Part shown: piece after piece, positions 1 to 6,356 of the stretch | Position numbering within the stretch: the first letter of the stretch is position 1 | How the letters are laid out: every line of letters begins with the position of its first letter | NCBI GenBank assembly: GCA_003525885.1 | Contig: DQIG01000239.1 | Location: 1-14,426 of the forward strand | Reading direction: 5' to 3' | Length of the DNA stretch: 14,426 nt | From: Stenotrophomonas sp. | GTDB taxonomy: Bacteria; Pseudomonadota; Gammaproteobacteria; Xanthomonadales; Xanthomonadaceae | Position numbers and translations under genes: made by a program | The notes under the pieces: generated by a model | Database searches by the model: none | The model's input: only the letters and a program-made list of their open reading frames with translations | Told to the model about the DNA's origin: nothing

Positions 1-82
1 GGATGTGGCGCAGCACCGACAGGCCGCCCACGCCGGAATCGAAAACGCCGATGGGCGAACCGGGAGCGTGGGCGATCTGCAT
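1..82 (-). CDS. murI: Glutamate racemase (MurI family), N-terminal fragment cut by the window edge
   Basis: Only the first 27 codons are inside the window; the rest lies beyond base 1. Read on the minus strand from the ATG at 82-80, the peptide begins MQIAHAPGSPIGVFDSGVGG and continues LSVLRHI. The motif IGVFDSGVGGLSVL is the N-terminal signature of glutamate racemase, with the catalytic-site Asp-Ser at residues 15-16. The family converts L- to D-glutamate for peptidoglycan synthesis in the cytoplasm. Its ATG shares one base with the fumA TGA (TGATG), so the two are probably translationally coupled. The murI gene I know from P. aeruginosa sits elsewhere, so this may be a second racemase copy. 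The family call is firm; exact substrate (glutamate versus another amino acid) cannot be settled from 27 residues. Confidence 0.72.
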   Translation of the reverse strand, partial: MQIAHAPGSPIGVFDSGVGGLSVLRHI

Positions 83-1611
83 CAGGCCGTCACAACAGGC
101 ACGTTCAGCTGCTCGATGCGGGTCTTCCATTCCGCAGGGCCGGTGTTGTGCACCGACGTGCCTTGCGAATCGACGGCCACGGTGACCGGCATGTCGACCA
201 CGTCGAACTCGTAGATCGCTTCCATGCCCATGTCGGCAAAGCCCAGCACTTTCGACTGCTTGATGGCTTTCGACACCAGGTAGGCCGAACCACCGACCGC
301 CATCAGGTAGGCCGACTGGTGCTTCTTGATCGACTCGATGGCGGCAGGGCCGCGCTCGGCCTTGCCGATCATCGCGATCAGACCGGTTTTCTCCAGCATC
401 ATGTCGGTGAACTTGTCCATGCGGGTGGCGGTGGTAGGACCGGCCGGGCCGACCACTTCGTCACGCACCGGATCGACCGGGCCGACGTAGTAGATGACGC
501 GGTTGGTGAAGTCCACCGGCAGTTTCTCGCCCTTGGCCAGCATGTCCTGGATGCGCTTGTGCGCGGCGTCGCGGCCGGTCAGCATCTTGCCCGACAGCAG
601 CAGGGTCTGGCCCGGCTTCCAGTTGGCGACTTCTTCCTTCGTCAGCGTGTTCAGGTCGACCTGCTTGGACTTGTTGTAGTCCGGCGCCCAGTGCACTTCC
701 GGCCATTCCGACAGCGATGGCGGATCCAGGCGCGCCGGGCCCGAGCCGTCCAGCTCGAAGTGGGCGTGGCGGGTGGCCGCGCAGTTCGGGATCATGGCGA
801 CGGGCTTGGAGGCCGCGTGCGTCGGGAAGGTGCTGATCTTGACGTCCAGCACGGTGGTCAGGCCGCCCAGGCCCTGGGCGCCGATGCCCAGTTGGTTGAC
901 CTTCTCGAACAGCTCCAGGCGCATCTCTTCGATACGGTTCTGCGGGCCACGGGCTTTCAGCTCGTGGATGTCGATGGACTCCATCAACACTTCCTTGGCC
1001 ATCACCGCGGCTTTCTCGGCGGTGCCGCCGATGCCGATGCCCAGCATGCCCGGTGGGCACCAGCCAGCGCCCATGGTCGGAACGGTCTTCAATACCCAGT
1101 CGACGATCGAGTCGGACGGGTTGAGCATGGCCATTTTCGACTTGTTCTCGGAACCGCCGCCCTTGGCTGCCACGTCCACTTCCACGGTGTTACCCGGGAC
1201 GATGGAGTAATGGATCACCGCCGGGGTGTTGTCCTTGGTGTTCTTACGCGCGCCTGCCGGGTCGGCCAGGATGGATGCACGCAGGACGTTTTCCGGCAGG
1301 TTGTAGGCGCGACGCACGCCTTCGTTGATCATGTCGTCCAGGCCCATGGTGGCGCCGTCCCAACGCACGTCCATGCCCACGCGCACGAACACGGTGACGA
1401 TACCGGTGTCCTGGCAGATCGGGCGATGGCCGGTGGCGCACATGCGCGAGTTGATCAGGATCTGGGCGATGGAGTCACGGGCCGCTGGCGATTCTTCGCG
1501 CAGGTAGGCTTCGTGCATGGCCTGGATGAAATCAACGGGGTGGTAGTAGGAAATGAATTGCAGGGCGTCGGCAACGCTCTGAATCAGGTCGTCTTGCTTG
1601 ATCACGGTCAT
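82..1611 (-). CDS. fumA: Fumarate hydratase, class I (iron-sulfur fumarase)
   Basis: This 509-residue protein is a class I, [4Fe-4S]-dependent fumarase that interconverts fumarate and malate in the TCA cycle. The three expected cluster cysteines are visible: C66 in RPICQDTG, C185 in GWCPPGM and C277 in PNCAATRHAHF. The N-terminal hydrolyase domain covers roughly residues 10-285 and the C-terminal swivelling domain roughly 330-505, where GPAGPTTATRMD (389-400) is a good family landmark. I chose the ATG at 1611 rather than an in-frame start nine codons upstream because GAGGAG lies eight bases before it and MTVIKQDDLIQSV is the usual Pseudomonas N terminus. The gene overlaps the downstream racemase start by one base. 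Its leader contains a strong hairpin (1644-1686). Class I fumarases are oxygen- and iron-sensitive, so control by iron or oxidative stress would be natural, but no Fur box was identified. Confidence 0.96.
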   Translation of the reverse strand: MTVIKQDDLIQSVADALQFISYYHPVDFIQAMHEAYLREESPAARDSIAQILINSRMCATGHRPICQDTGIVTVFVRVGMDVRWDGATMGLDDMINEGVRRAYNLPENVLRASILADPAGARKNTKDNTPAVIHYSIVPGNTVEVDVAAKGGGSENKSKMAMLNPSDSIVDWVLKTVPTMGAGWCPPGMLGIGIGGTAEKAAVMAKEVLMESIDIHELKARGPQNRIEEMRLELFEKVNQLGIGAQGLGGLTTVLDVKISTFPTHAASKPVAMIPNCAATRHAHFELDGSGPARLDPPSLSEWPEVHWAPDYNKSKQVDLNTLTKEEVANWKPGQTLLLSGKMLTGRDAAHKRIQDMLAKGEKLPVDFTNRVIYYVGPVDPVRDEVVGPAGPTTATRMDKFTDMMLEKTGLIAMIGKAERGPAAIESIKKHQSAYLMAVGGSAYLVSKAIKQSKVLGFADMGMEAIYEFDVVDMPVTVAVDSQGTSVHNTGPAEWKTRIEQLNVPVVTA

Positions 1612-1619
1612 GAGTCGCG

Positions 1620-1625
1620 CTCCTC
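1620..1625 (-). promoter_or_regulatory. Shine-Dalgarno site that decides the fumA start
   Basis: GAGGAG on the minus strand, eight bases before the ATG at 1611. It supports that start over the in-frame start at 1638, which has no comparable site. Confidence 0.8.
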
Positions 1626-1643
1626 TATAAGGGAACATTCAAT

Positions 1644-1686
1644 AAAGGTGGCTTCAGTGTTGCATCGGTCGGCTGAAGCCACCTTT
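1644..1686 (-). promoter_or_regulatory. Perfect 14-bp inverted repeat in the fumA leader
   Basis: Left arm 1644-1657 and right arm 1673-1686 are exact reverse complements, with a 15-base loop. In the fumA transcript the hairpin ends 32 bases before the start codon, upstream of the ribosome binding site. After the stem the RNA has no U-run, so it is a poor intrinsic terminator. It may be an mRNA-stabilising hairpin, a site for an RNA-binding regulator, or a DNA operator. The divergent reductase gene begins 143 bases away on the other side. Confidence 0.55.
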
Positions 1687-1733
1687 CCAAGGCACGCCAA
1701 AATGATGCAGGCGCGACGCTAAAAAGGCGCGGC

Positions 1734-1739
1734 AGTATA
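1734..1739 (-). promoter_or_regulatory. Possible -10 element of fumA
   Basis: TATACT on the minus strand matches five of six positions of the sigma-70 -10 consensus. Transcription would start near 1727, giving a leader of about 116 bases that includes the hairpin. I see no convincing -35 at the right distance, so this is only a candidate. Confidence 0.3.
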
Positions 1740-1828
1740 ACCCGGCTCGGTGGCCGATACACCCGACTATGGTCAAACTGTCGCAGGCATGATTCCCTGT
1801 GCGCGTCCCCTGTGTCTGAGACCTTTAT

Positions 1829-2761
1829 ATGCCTGAACTGCACGTCGGCGAACGCCACTGGTCGGTCGCCCCCGGCAGCAACCTGCTGGATGCGCTGAAC
1901 CAGGCGGGTGTGGCCGTGCCCTACAGTTGCCGCGCCGGCAGTTGCCACACTTGCCTGGTGCGTTGCCGGGGCGAGGTCGAGGACAAGCAACCCGAGGCCT
2001 TGAGCCCCACGCAGCGCCAGGACGACTGGCGCCTGGCGTGCCAGTGCCAGGTCCTGGGGGATGTGCACGTCGAAACCTTTGACCCCCAGCGCGATGGCCT
2101 GCCCGCGCACGTGGTGGGTGCCGACTGGCTGAACCCGACGGTGCTGCGCCTGCGCCTGCAGCCGGAGCGCGGCCTGCGGTATCGCGCCGGCCAGCACTTG
2201 GTGTTGTGGGCCGGGCAGGTGGCGCGGCCATATTCTCTGGCGAGCCTGCCCCAGGAAGAGGCGTTCCTGGAGTTTCATCTGGATTGCCGCCAACCCGGCG
2301 AATTCAGCGACCTGGCCCGTCAACTGCAGGTGGGAGACCCTCTGCGCCTGGGCGAACTGCGCGGCGGTGCATTGCACTACGACCCGGACTGGCATACGCG
2401 GCCGCTGTGGCTGCTGGCTTCTGGTACCGGCCTGGGGCCTTTGTGGGGCGTGTTGCGTGAGGCGTTGCGCCAGGATCACCAGGGCGCGATTCGCCTGATT
2501 CACCTGGCCCATGATGTCAACGGACATTACCTTGCCGAAGCCCTGGCGCAGCTGGCCGCGCAGCACCCGAACCTGACAGTGGAGCTGTGGACCGCGGCCG
2601 AGGCGACCCAGGCATTGGCGCAACTGCGGCTTGTTTCGCGGCAAACTCTGGCTTTACTCTGCGGGCACCCTGGCAATGTCGAGGCGTTCTCCAAGCGCCT
2701 GTTCCTGGCGGGGCTGCCGCGTAATCAACTGCTGGCCGACGTGTTCCTGCCCCGTGGTTGA
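1829..2761 (+). CDS. 2Fe-2S ferredoxin domain fused to FAD/NAD(P)H reductase (oxidoreductase electron-transfer protein)
   Basis: The 310-residue protein has a plant-type 2Fe-2S ferredoxin domain at the N terminus (about 1-85; cluster ligands C34, C39, C42 and C71 in PYSCRAGSCHTC and RLAC). A ferredoxin-NADP reductase-like module follows: FAD-binding RPYSLAS at 133-139 and the nicotinamide-binding stretch GTGLGPLWG at 199-207, with a conserved CGHPGNVEAF at 278-287. This is the architecture of reductase components that pass electrons from NAD(P)H to a partner oxygenase or metalloenzyme. No oxygenase is nearby, so the partner is unknown. No strong Shine-Dalgarno precedes the ATG; the start is chosen because the ferredoxin fold begins directly at MPEL. 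The crotonase gene starts 30 bases downstream on the same strand, suggesting an operon. A similar reductase-crotonase-pyruvate kinase order is known from P. aeruginosa, where sadC lies between reductase and fumarase; here it is absent. Confidence 0.9.
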   Translation: MPELHVGERHWSVAPGSNLLDALNQAGVAVPYSCRAGSCHTCLVRCRGEVEDKQPEALSPTQRQDDWRLACQCQVLGDVHVETFDPQRDGLPAHVVGADWLNPTVLRLRLQPERGLRYRAGQHLVLWAGQVARPYSLASLPQEEAFLEFHLDCRQPGEFSDLARQLQVGDPLRLGELRGGALHYDPDWHTRPLWLLASGTGLGPLWGVLREALRQDHQGAIRLIHLAHDVNGHYLAEALAQLAAQHPNLTVELWTAAEATQALAQLRLVSRQTLALLCGHPGNVEAFSKRLFLAGLPRNQLLADVFLPRG

Positions 2762-2791
2762 GCGCTGAATTCCACCGTCGCGAGACTCACC

Positions 2792-3541
2792 ATGACCGAC
2801 GCCATCCTGCAACAACGCGAGCGCGGGCTGCTGACCTTGCAGCTCAATCGCCCCGACAAGAAAAACGCCCTGACCCGCGCCATGTACACGCAACTGGCCG
2901 AAGCCCTCGAAGGCGCTGACGCGGATGCCGACATCCGCTGCGTGCTGATCCAGGGCAGCAGTGAGTGCTTTACCGCCGGCAATGACATCGGCGATTTCCT
3001 CGAGCAGCCGCCCAGCGACCTCGACAGCCCGCCGTTTCTCTTCATGAAGAGCCTGCTCAACTGCCGAAAGCCGGTGATCGCTGCGGTGGCAGGCGTGGCG
3101 GTGGGAATCGGCACGACGCTGTTGCTGCATTGCGACCTGGTCTATATCAGTCGCGATGCGCGCCTGCGCATGCCGTTCGTCAACCTGGGCCTGTGCCCGG
3201 AGTTTGGTTCGAGCCTGATCCTGCCGCGCTTGTTGGGGCACGCGAAGGCGGCTGAATTGTTGTTGTTGGGCGAGGGGTTTACAGGCGAACAGGCGGCTGC
3301 GTGGGGCATTGCCACCGAGGCGTTGGGTAGCGGCGACGCGGCGTTGGTCAAGGCGCGGGAAATGGCCGAGCGGTTTGAAACCCTGGCACCGGGAGCGGTG
3401 CAAGTGACCAAACAGCTGATGAAGAGCGTCGACCGCGAACAGCTGCGGCAGGTGATCGAGGAGGAGGGCGCCCTGTTTACCCAGCGCTTGAAGTCGCCGG
3501 AGGCGATTGAGGCGTTGTCGGCGTTTATTACCAAGCGCTGA
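2792..3541 (+). CDS. Enoyl-CoA hydratase/isomerase family protein (crotonase fold)
   Basis: A 249-residue crotonase-superfamily protein acting on acyl-CoA thioesters in the cytoplasm. The oxyanion-hole segments are FTAGND (60-65) and GVAVGIG (101-107). The two glutamates used by classical enoyl-CoA hydratases appear to be replaced: Thr sits in GIGTTLLL where Glu144 of rat crotonase is expected, and PFVNLG where Glu164 is expected. A glutamate does occur at E137 in GLCPEFGSS, the position that holds the catalytic acid of delta3-delta2-enoyl-CoA isomerases of the ECI2 type (SPEGCSS). Isomerase activity is therefore more likely than hydration. This alignment is by eye. The gene follows the 2Fe-2S reductase by 30 bases with a weak ribosome binding site (GAG). 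It ends next to a REP doublet that probably marks the transcript end. Confidence 0.88.
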   Translation: MTDAILQQRERGLLTLQLNRPDKKNALTRAMYTQLAEALEGADADADIRCVLIQGSSECFTAGNDIGDFLEQPPSDLDSPPFLFMKSLLNCRKPVIAAVAGVAVGIGTTLLLHCDLVYISRDARLRMPFVNLGLCPEFGSSLILPRLLGHAKAAELLLLGEGFTGEQAAAWGIATEALGSGDAALVKAREMAERFETLAPGAVQVTKQLMKSVDREQLRQVIEEEGALFTQRLKSPEAIEALSAFITKR

Positions 3542-3544
3542 TCA

Positions 3545-3640
3545 AAATGTGGGAGCGGGCTTGCTCGCGAATGCGGTGGATCAGCGAATGAATCCGTCGA
3601 CTGAAACACTGCATTCGCGAGCAAGCCCGCTCCCACATTT
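3545..3640. repeat. REP doublet (REPIN), Pseudomonas fluorescens type
   Basis: Two perfect 30-base inverted arms, 3545-3574 and 3611-3640, are separated by 36 bases; pairing continues a few bases inward through one G-T pair. Each arm contains GTGGGAGCGGGCTTGCTCGC, the core of a repetitive extragenic palindrome very common in fluorescent pseudomonads. Such doublets are mobilised in trans by RAYT transposases encoded elsewhere. It lies four bases after the crotonase stop codon and is good evidence for the host of the left part. Confidence 0.88.
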
Positions 3641-3668
3641 GACCGAGTTCGACACGAACCCATGAAAT

Positions 3669-3710
3669 GCAAAAAGCCCCGCCATCTACATGGCGGGGCT
3701 TTTGTTTTTC
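3669..3710 (-). terminator. Rho-independent terminator of pykA (works on both strands)
   Basis: Stem 3672-3684 pairs with 3691-3703 (13 bp, GC-rich core AGCCCCGCCA) around a six-base loop. An A-run lies on one side and a T-run on the other, so it can terminate pykA on the minus strand and the crotonase operon on the plus strand. It lies 12 bases past the pykA stop. Confidence 0.9.
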
Positions 3711-3721
3711 AGCGTGTCACA

Positions 3722-5173
3722 TCAAACCTGCGGGTCGCCCACGTGCAGGATCTTCATGCCGTTGGTGCCACCGGTGGTGTGGTAGCTGTCGCCCTTGGTC
3801 AGGATGACCCAGTCGCCTTTCTCCACAACGCCGCGCTTGACCAGCTCGTCGATTGCCTTCTGGCTGACTTCGTTCGGTGCCAGCGAAGCCGGGTCGAACG
3901 GAACGGTGTACACACCACGGAACATCGCCGTGCGGGCCTGAGCTTCACGGTGTGGGGTGAACGCGTAGATCGGTACCGAAGAGCGGATACGCGACATGAT
4001 CAACGGCGTGTAGCCACTTTCGGTCAGGGCGATGATCGCCTTCACACCCGGGAAGTGGTTGGCGGTGTACATGGCGGCCAGGGCAATACTCTGGTCACAG
4101 CTTTCGAACTCTTTGCCGATGCGGTGGCTGGAGGTCTTGCTGGTCGGGTGCTTTTCAGCGCCAAGGCAAATGCGCGCCATGGCTTGCACCGCTTCCAGCG
4201 GGTAGGGGCCGGCAGCACTTTCAGCCGAGAGCATTACGGCGTCGGTGTAGTCGAGCACGGCGTTAGCCACGTCGGACACTTCGGCGCGGGTCGGCATCGG
4301 GTTCTGGATCATCGACTCCATCATCTGGGTCGCCACGATCACCGCCTTGTTGTGGCGGCGAGCGTGCAGGATGATTTTTTTCTGGATACCGATCAGCTCG
4401 GCATCGCCGATTTCTACGCCCAGGTCACCACGGGCAACCATCACGGCGTCGGACGCGTTGATCAGACCGTCGAGGGTTTCATCGTCTGCCACGGCTTCGG
4501 CGCGTTCGATCTTTGCCACCAGCCAGGCAGTGCCGCCGGCTTCGTCGCGCAGTTTACGGGCGTATTCCATGTCGGCGGCGTCGCGCGGGAAGGACACGGC
4601 GAGGTAGTCCACTTCCATTTCGGCGGCGAGAATGATGTCAGCCTTGTCTTTTTCAGTCAGGGCCGGTGCGGTCAGGCCGCCACCACGACGGTTGATGCCT
4701 TTGTGGTCGGACAGCGGGCCACCAATGATCACGGTGCAATGCAGTTCGGTCGGGGTGGCGGTGTCGACGCGCATTACCACACGGCCGTCATCGAGCAGCA
4801 GCTCGTCGCCGACGCCGCAGTCCTTGACCAGGTCCGGGTAGTCGATACCCACGACTTGCTGGTTGCCTTCGGTCAGCGGGTGGCTGGTGGAGAAGGTGAA
4901 TTTGTCACCGATCTTCAGCTCGATCCGCTTGTTGGCGAATTTGGCGATACGGATTTTCGGGCCTTGCAGGTCACCCAGCAGCGCCACGAAGCGGCCATGC
5001 TTGGCAGCCAGGTCACGCACCAGCTTGGCGCGAGCCTTGTGCTCGTCCGGGGTGCCGTGGGAGAAGTTCAGACGGGCAACGTCCAAACCAGCCAGAATCA
5101 GCTGTTCGAGGACTTCCGGCGAGTTGCTGGCCGGGCCAAGGGTGGCGACGATTTTGGTACGACGGACGGACAT
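3722..5173 (-). CDS. pykA: Pyruvate kinase
   Basis: The 483-residue protein catalyses phosphoenolpyruvate plus ADP to pyruvate plus ATP. Landmarks: TKIVATLGPAS (6-16), the phosphate-binding region RLNFSHGTP (34-42), LGDLQGPKIR (66-75), catalytic lysine K221 in VAKIERAEA, MVARGDLGVEIG (245-256) for metal and substrate, and ATQMMESMI...PTRAEVSDVANAVLDYTDAVMLSAE (281-318). The C-terminal domain ends VILTKGDSYHTTGGTNGMKILHVGD. Length and sequence match the type II (PykA) enzymes of Pseudomonas and E. coli. AGGAG lies eight bases before the ATG. The gene stands alone between a divergent lipoprotein gene and its own terminator. A TTGTAGT motif upstream (5223-5229) resembles half of a HexR operator, but the second half is missing. 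Confidence 0.97.
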   Translation of the reverse strand: MSVRRTKIVATLGPASNSPEVLEQLILAGLDVARLNFSHGTPDEHKARAKLVRDLAAKHGRFVALLGDLQGPKIRIAKFANKRIELKIGDKFTFSTSHPLTEGNQQVVGIDYPDLVKDCGVGDELLLDDGRVVMRVDTATPTELHCTVIIGGPLSDHKGINRRGGGLTAPALTEKDKADIILAAEMEVDYLAVSFPRDAADMEYARKLRDEAGGTAWLVAKIERAEAVADDETLDGLINASDAVMVARGDLGVEIGDAELIGIQKKIILHARRHNKAVIVATQMMESMIQNPMPTRAEVSDVANAVLDYTDAVMLSAESAAGPYPLEAVQAMARICLGAEKHPTSKTSSHRIGKEFESCDQSIALAAMYTANHFPGVKAIIALTESGYTPLIMSRIRSSVPIYAFTPHREAQARTAMFRGVYTVPFDPASLAPNEVSQKAIDELVKRGVVEKGDWVILTKGDSYHTTGGTNGMKILHVGDPQV

Positions 5174-5258
5174 GCACAGACTCCTGAGTTCAAGCGCTGA
5201 GGAAGGCTACTATGCTCTTTCGTTGTAGTCATTGTTCGTTTGCACTACTTATCGACGA

Positions 5259-5323
5259 TTGACTTGTTTTTGCTGCGAGTGAATACGAACACCCTTGAAG
5301 ATTTTCGACGAGGGGTCGATACA
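5259..5323 (+). promoter_or_regulatory. Candidate promoter region of the lipoprotein gene
   Basis: Two overlapping sigma-70-like candidates: TTGACT (5259-5264) with AATACG (5282-5287), and TTGAAG (5295-5300) with GATACA (5318-5323), each with a 17-base spacer. Both -10 boxes are poor matches. The second would give a very short leader ending in the AGGAGA ribosome binding site at 5335-5340. Confidence 0.25.
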
Positions 5324-5346
5324 CTGCACAAGACAGGAGAACCCTC

Positions 5347-5721
5347 ATGCGAATTTTGCTCGTTGCTGCCCTGGCCGTCAGTGTTGTCGGCTGTACCCGC
5401 TGGTCGATGGACCACCATTTGAACAACGCTTACCGTGCCTACGGGGTGGGTGATTGCGAGCGCGTCACCCTGGAGTTGTCCCAGGTTGATCGCGAGAGCC
5501 GCACCCGTCGTTATGTGCAGCCGGAAGTGTCGATGTTGCGCGGGCAATGCCTGGAACGGCAGAAGCTGTTCGTCGATGCGGTCCAGACCTACCAGTTCAT
5601 CATTACCCAGTACCCCTCGAGTGAGTACGCGTACCGTGCCCGTGCCCGGCTCGACACCTTGCAGCAGTTGGGGCATTACCCGGGGGCCAGCGTTGCACAA
5701 CCGCGTCCGGCGTCTTTGTAA
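5347..5721 (+). CDS. Small outer-membrane-type lipoprotein with TPR-like repeat
   Basis: The 124-residue product starts with a short lipoprotein signal peptide: charged MR, hydrophobic ILLVAALAVS and lipobox VVGC, so Cys16 would be lipidated. The residue after the cysteine is Thr, not Asp, which favours sorting to the outer membrane. The mature part is mostly helical; the stretch from about 60 to 108 (LRGQCLERQKLFVDAVQTYQ and on through SSEYAYRARARLDTL) looks like a tetratricopeptide-type helix pair ending in a YPSSEYAYRAR turn typical of such repeats. The start has AGGAGA seven bases upstream. The function is not known to me; it may be a scaffold for envelope proteins. It is divergent from pykA and 209 bases upstream of the PilZ gene. 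The same kind of gene sits near pykA in other pseudomonads. Confidence 0.85.
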   Translation: MRILLVAALAVSVVGCTRWSMDHHLNNAYRAYGVGDCERVTLELSQVDRESRTRRYVQPEVSMLRGQCLERQKLFVDAVQTYQFIITQYPSSEYAYRARARLDTLQQLGHYPGASVAQPRPASL

Positions 5722-5930
5722 TGATATTTGTCATCTTATAGCTGGCCCATCGCCAGTCTTGGGCTATCCTTCGATTGTTCGTTTGTACAAGTTTTTTTGA
5801 GCGAATGCAGGGCCCTGATTCGGCAGCAGTCCAGTGACACAGGGAGACCTGTTGCCACACCGAGATCCGGGGGAGAGTGGGCTCTTGGCCCGTTCCGAAT
5901 CACTGACATGGCCTGACTCATGGCCACTGG

Positions 5931-6299
5931 ATGACGACCATGTTTACCGAGCGACGGATCGAGCGACACCAACTTCCTTATTTCCTGCAGGTGTTTAATC
6001 GCCGTACGGATAAACCTATTGGTTATTTGGGCAATGTTTCCGAAGACGGCCTGATGTTGATCAGCCAATTGCCCATGATGGTCGACGTTGACTTCGAGTT
6101 GCGCTTTAAGATCCCGGGGCCTGAGGGCGACTTCCACGCCGTCGACATCACGGCGACGTGCCTGTGGAGTCATGAAGATGTCAACCCTCAGCACTACGAC
6201 TCTGGGTTCAGTGTGACGCAGGCGTCCGATGAGTACGCGCGCGTGATCGGCGCTTTGCAGGACTATTTCAGCTTCGATCCTTTGCAGGCGTCTGCCTAG
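5931..6299 (+). CDS. PilZ domain protein (predicted c-di-GMP receptor)
   Basis: A 122-residue single-domain PilZ protein. The two c-di-GMP-binding motifs are intact: RxxxR at R8-R12 (RRIER) and (D/N)xSxxG at N35-G40 (NVSEDG), spaced as in functional PilZ receptors. A beta-barrel would follow through about residue 90, then a C-terminal helix (DEYARVIGALQDYF). With no fused output domain it would act by binding a partner protein once loaded with c-di-GMP. The first ATG has almost no space for a ribosome binding site; an ATG three codons later (5940, MFTERR) has GGAT upstream and may be the true start. No signal or membrane segment, so cytoplasmic. It converges on the DUF58 gene. Confidence 0.88.
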   Translation: MTTMFTERRIERHQLPYFLQVFNRRTDKPIGYLGNVSEDGLMLISQLPMMVDVDFELRFKIPGPEGDFHAVDITATCLWSHEDVNPQHYDSGFSVTQASDEYARVIGALQDYFSFDPLQASA

Positions 6300-6311
6300 T
6301 CATCAAGCCCT

Positions 6312-6349
6312 GTCGACCCGGTTTTGGGCCAGCCCAGGCTGCGGTCGAC
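6312..6349. terminator. Possible hairpin between convergent PilZ and DUF58 genes
   Basis: GTCGACC (6312-6318) pairs with GGTCGAC (6343-6349), and a smaller TGGGC/GCCCA stem lies inside. There is no T-run on either strand, so if it ends transcription it is not a classical intrinsic terminator. Confidence 0.3.
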
Positions 6350-6356
6350 GCATGTT

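Noticed and set aside
148..1722. Plus-strand open frame of 524 codons opposite fumA
   Set aside because: Antisense by-product of GC-rich codons; no recognisable domain, His/Val/Gly-rich composition.
1625..2644. Minus-strand open frame of 339 codons opposite the reductase gene
   Set aside because: Antisense to a gene with clear 2Fe-2S, FAD and NAD motifs; Gln/Arg-rich and without a domain.
3662..5200. Plus-strand open frame of 512 codons opposite pykA
   Set aside because: Same kind of antisense by-product; pykA is beyond doubt.
5223..5229. TTGTAGT resembling a HexR operator upstream of pykA
   Set aside because: Only one half-site is present; the paired ACAA half at the proper spacing is missing.
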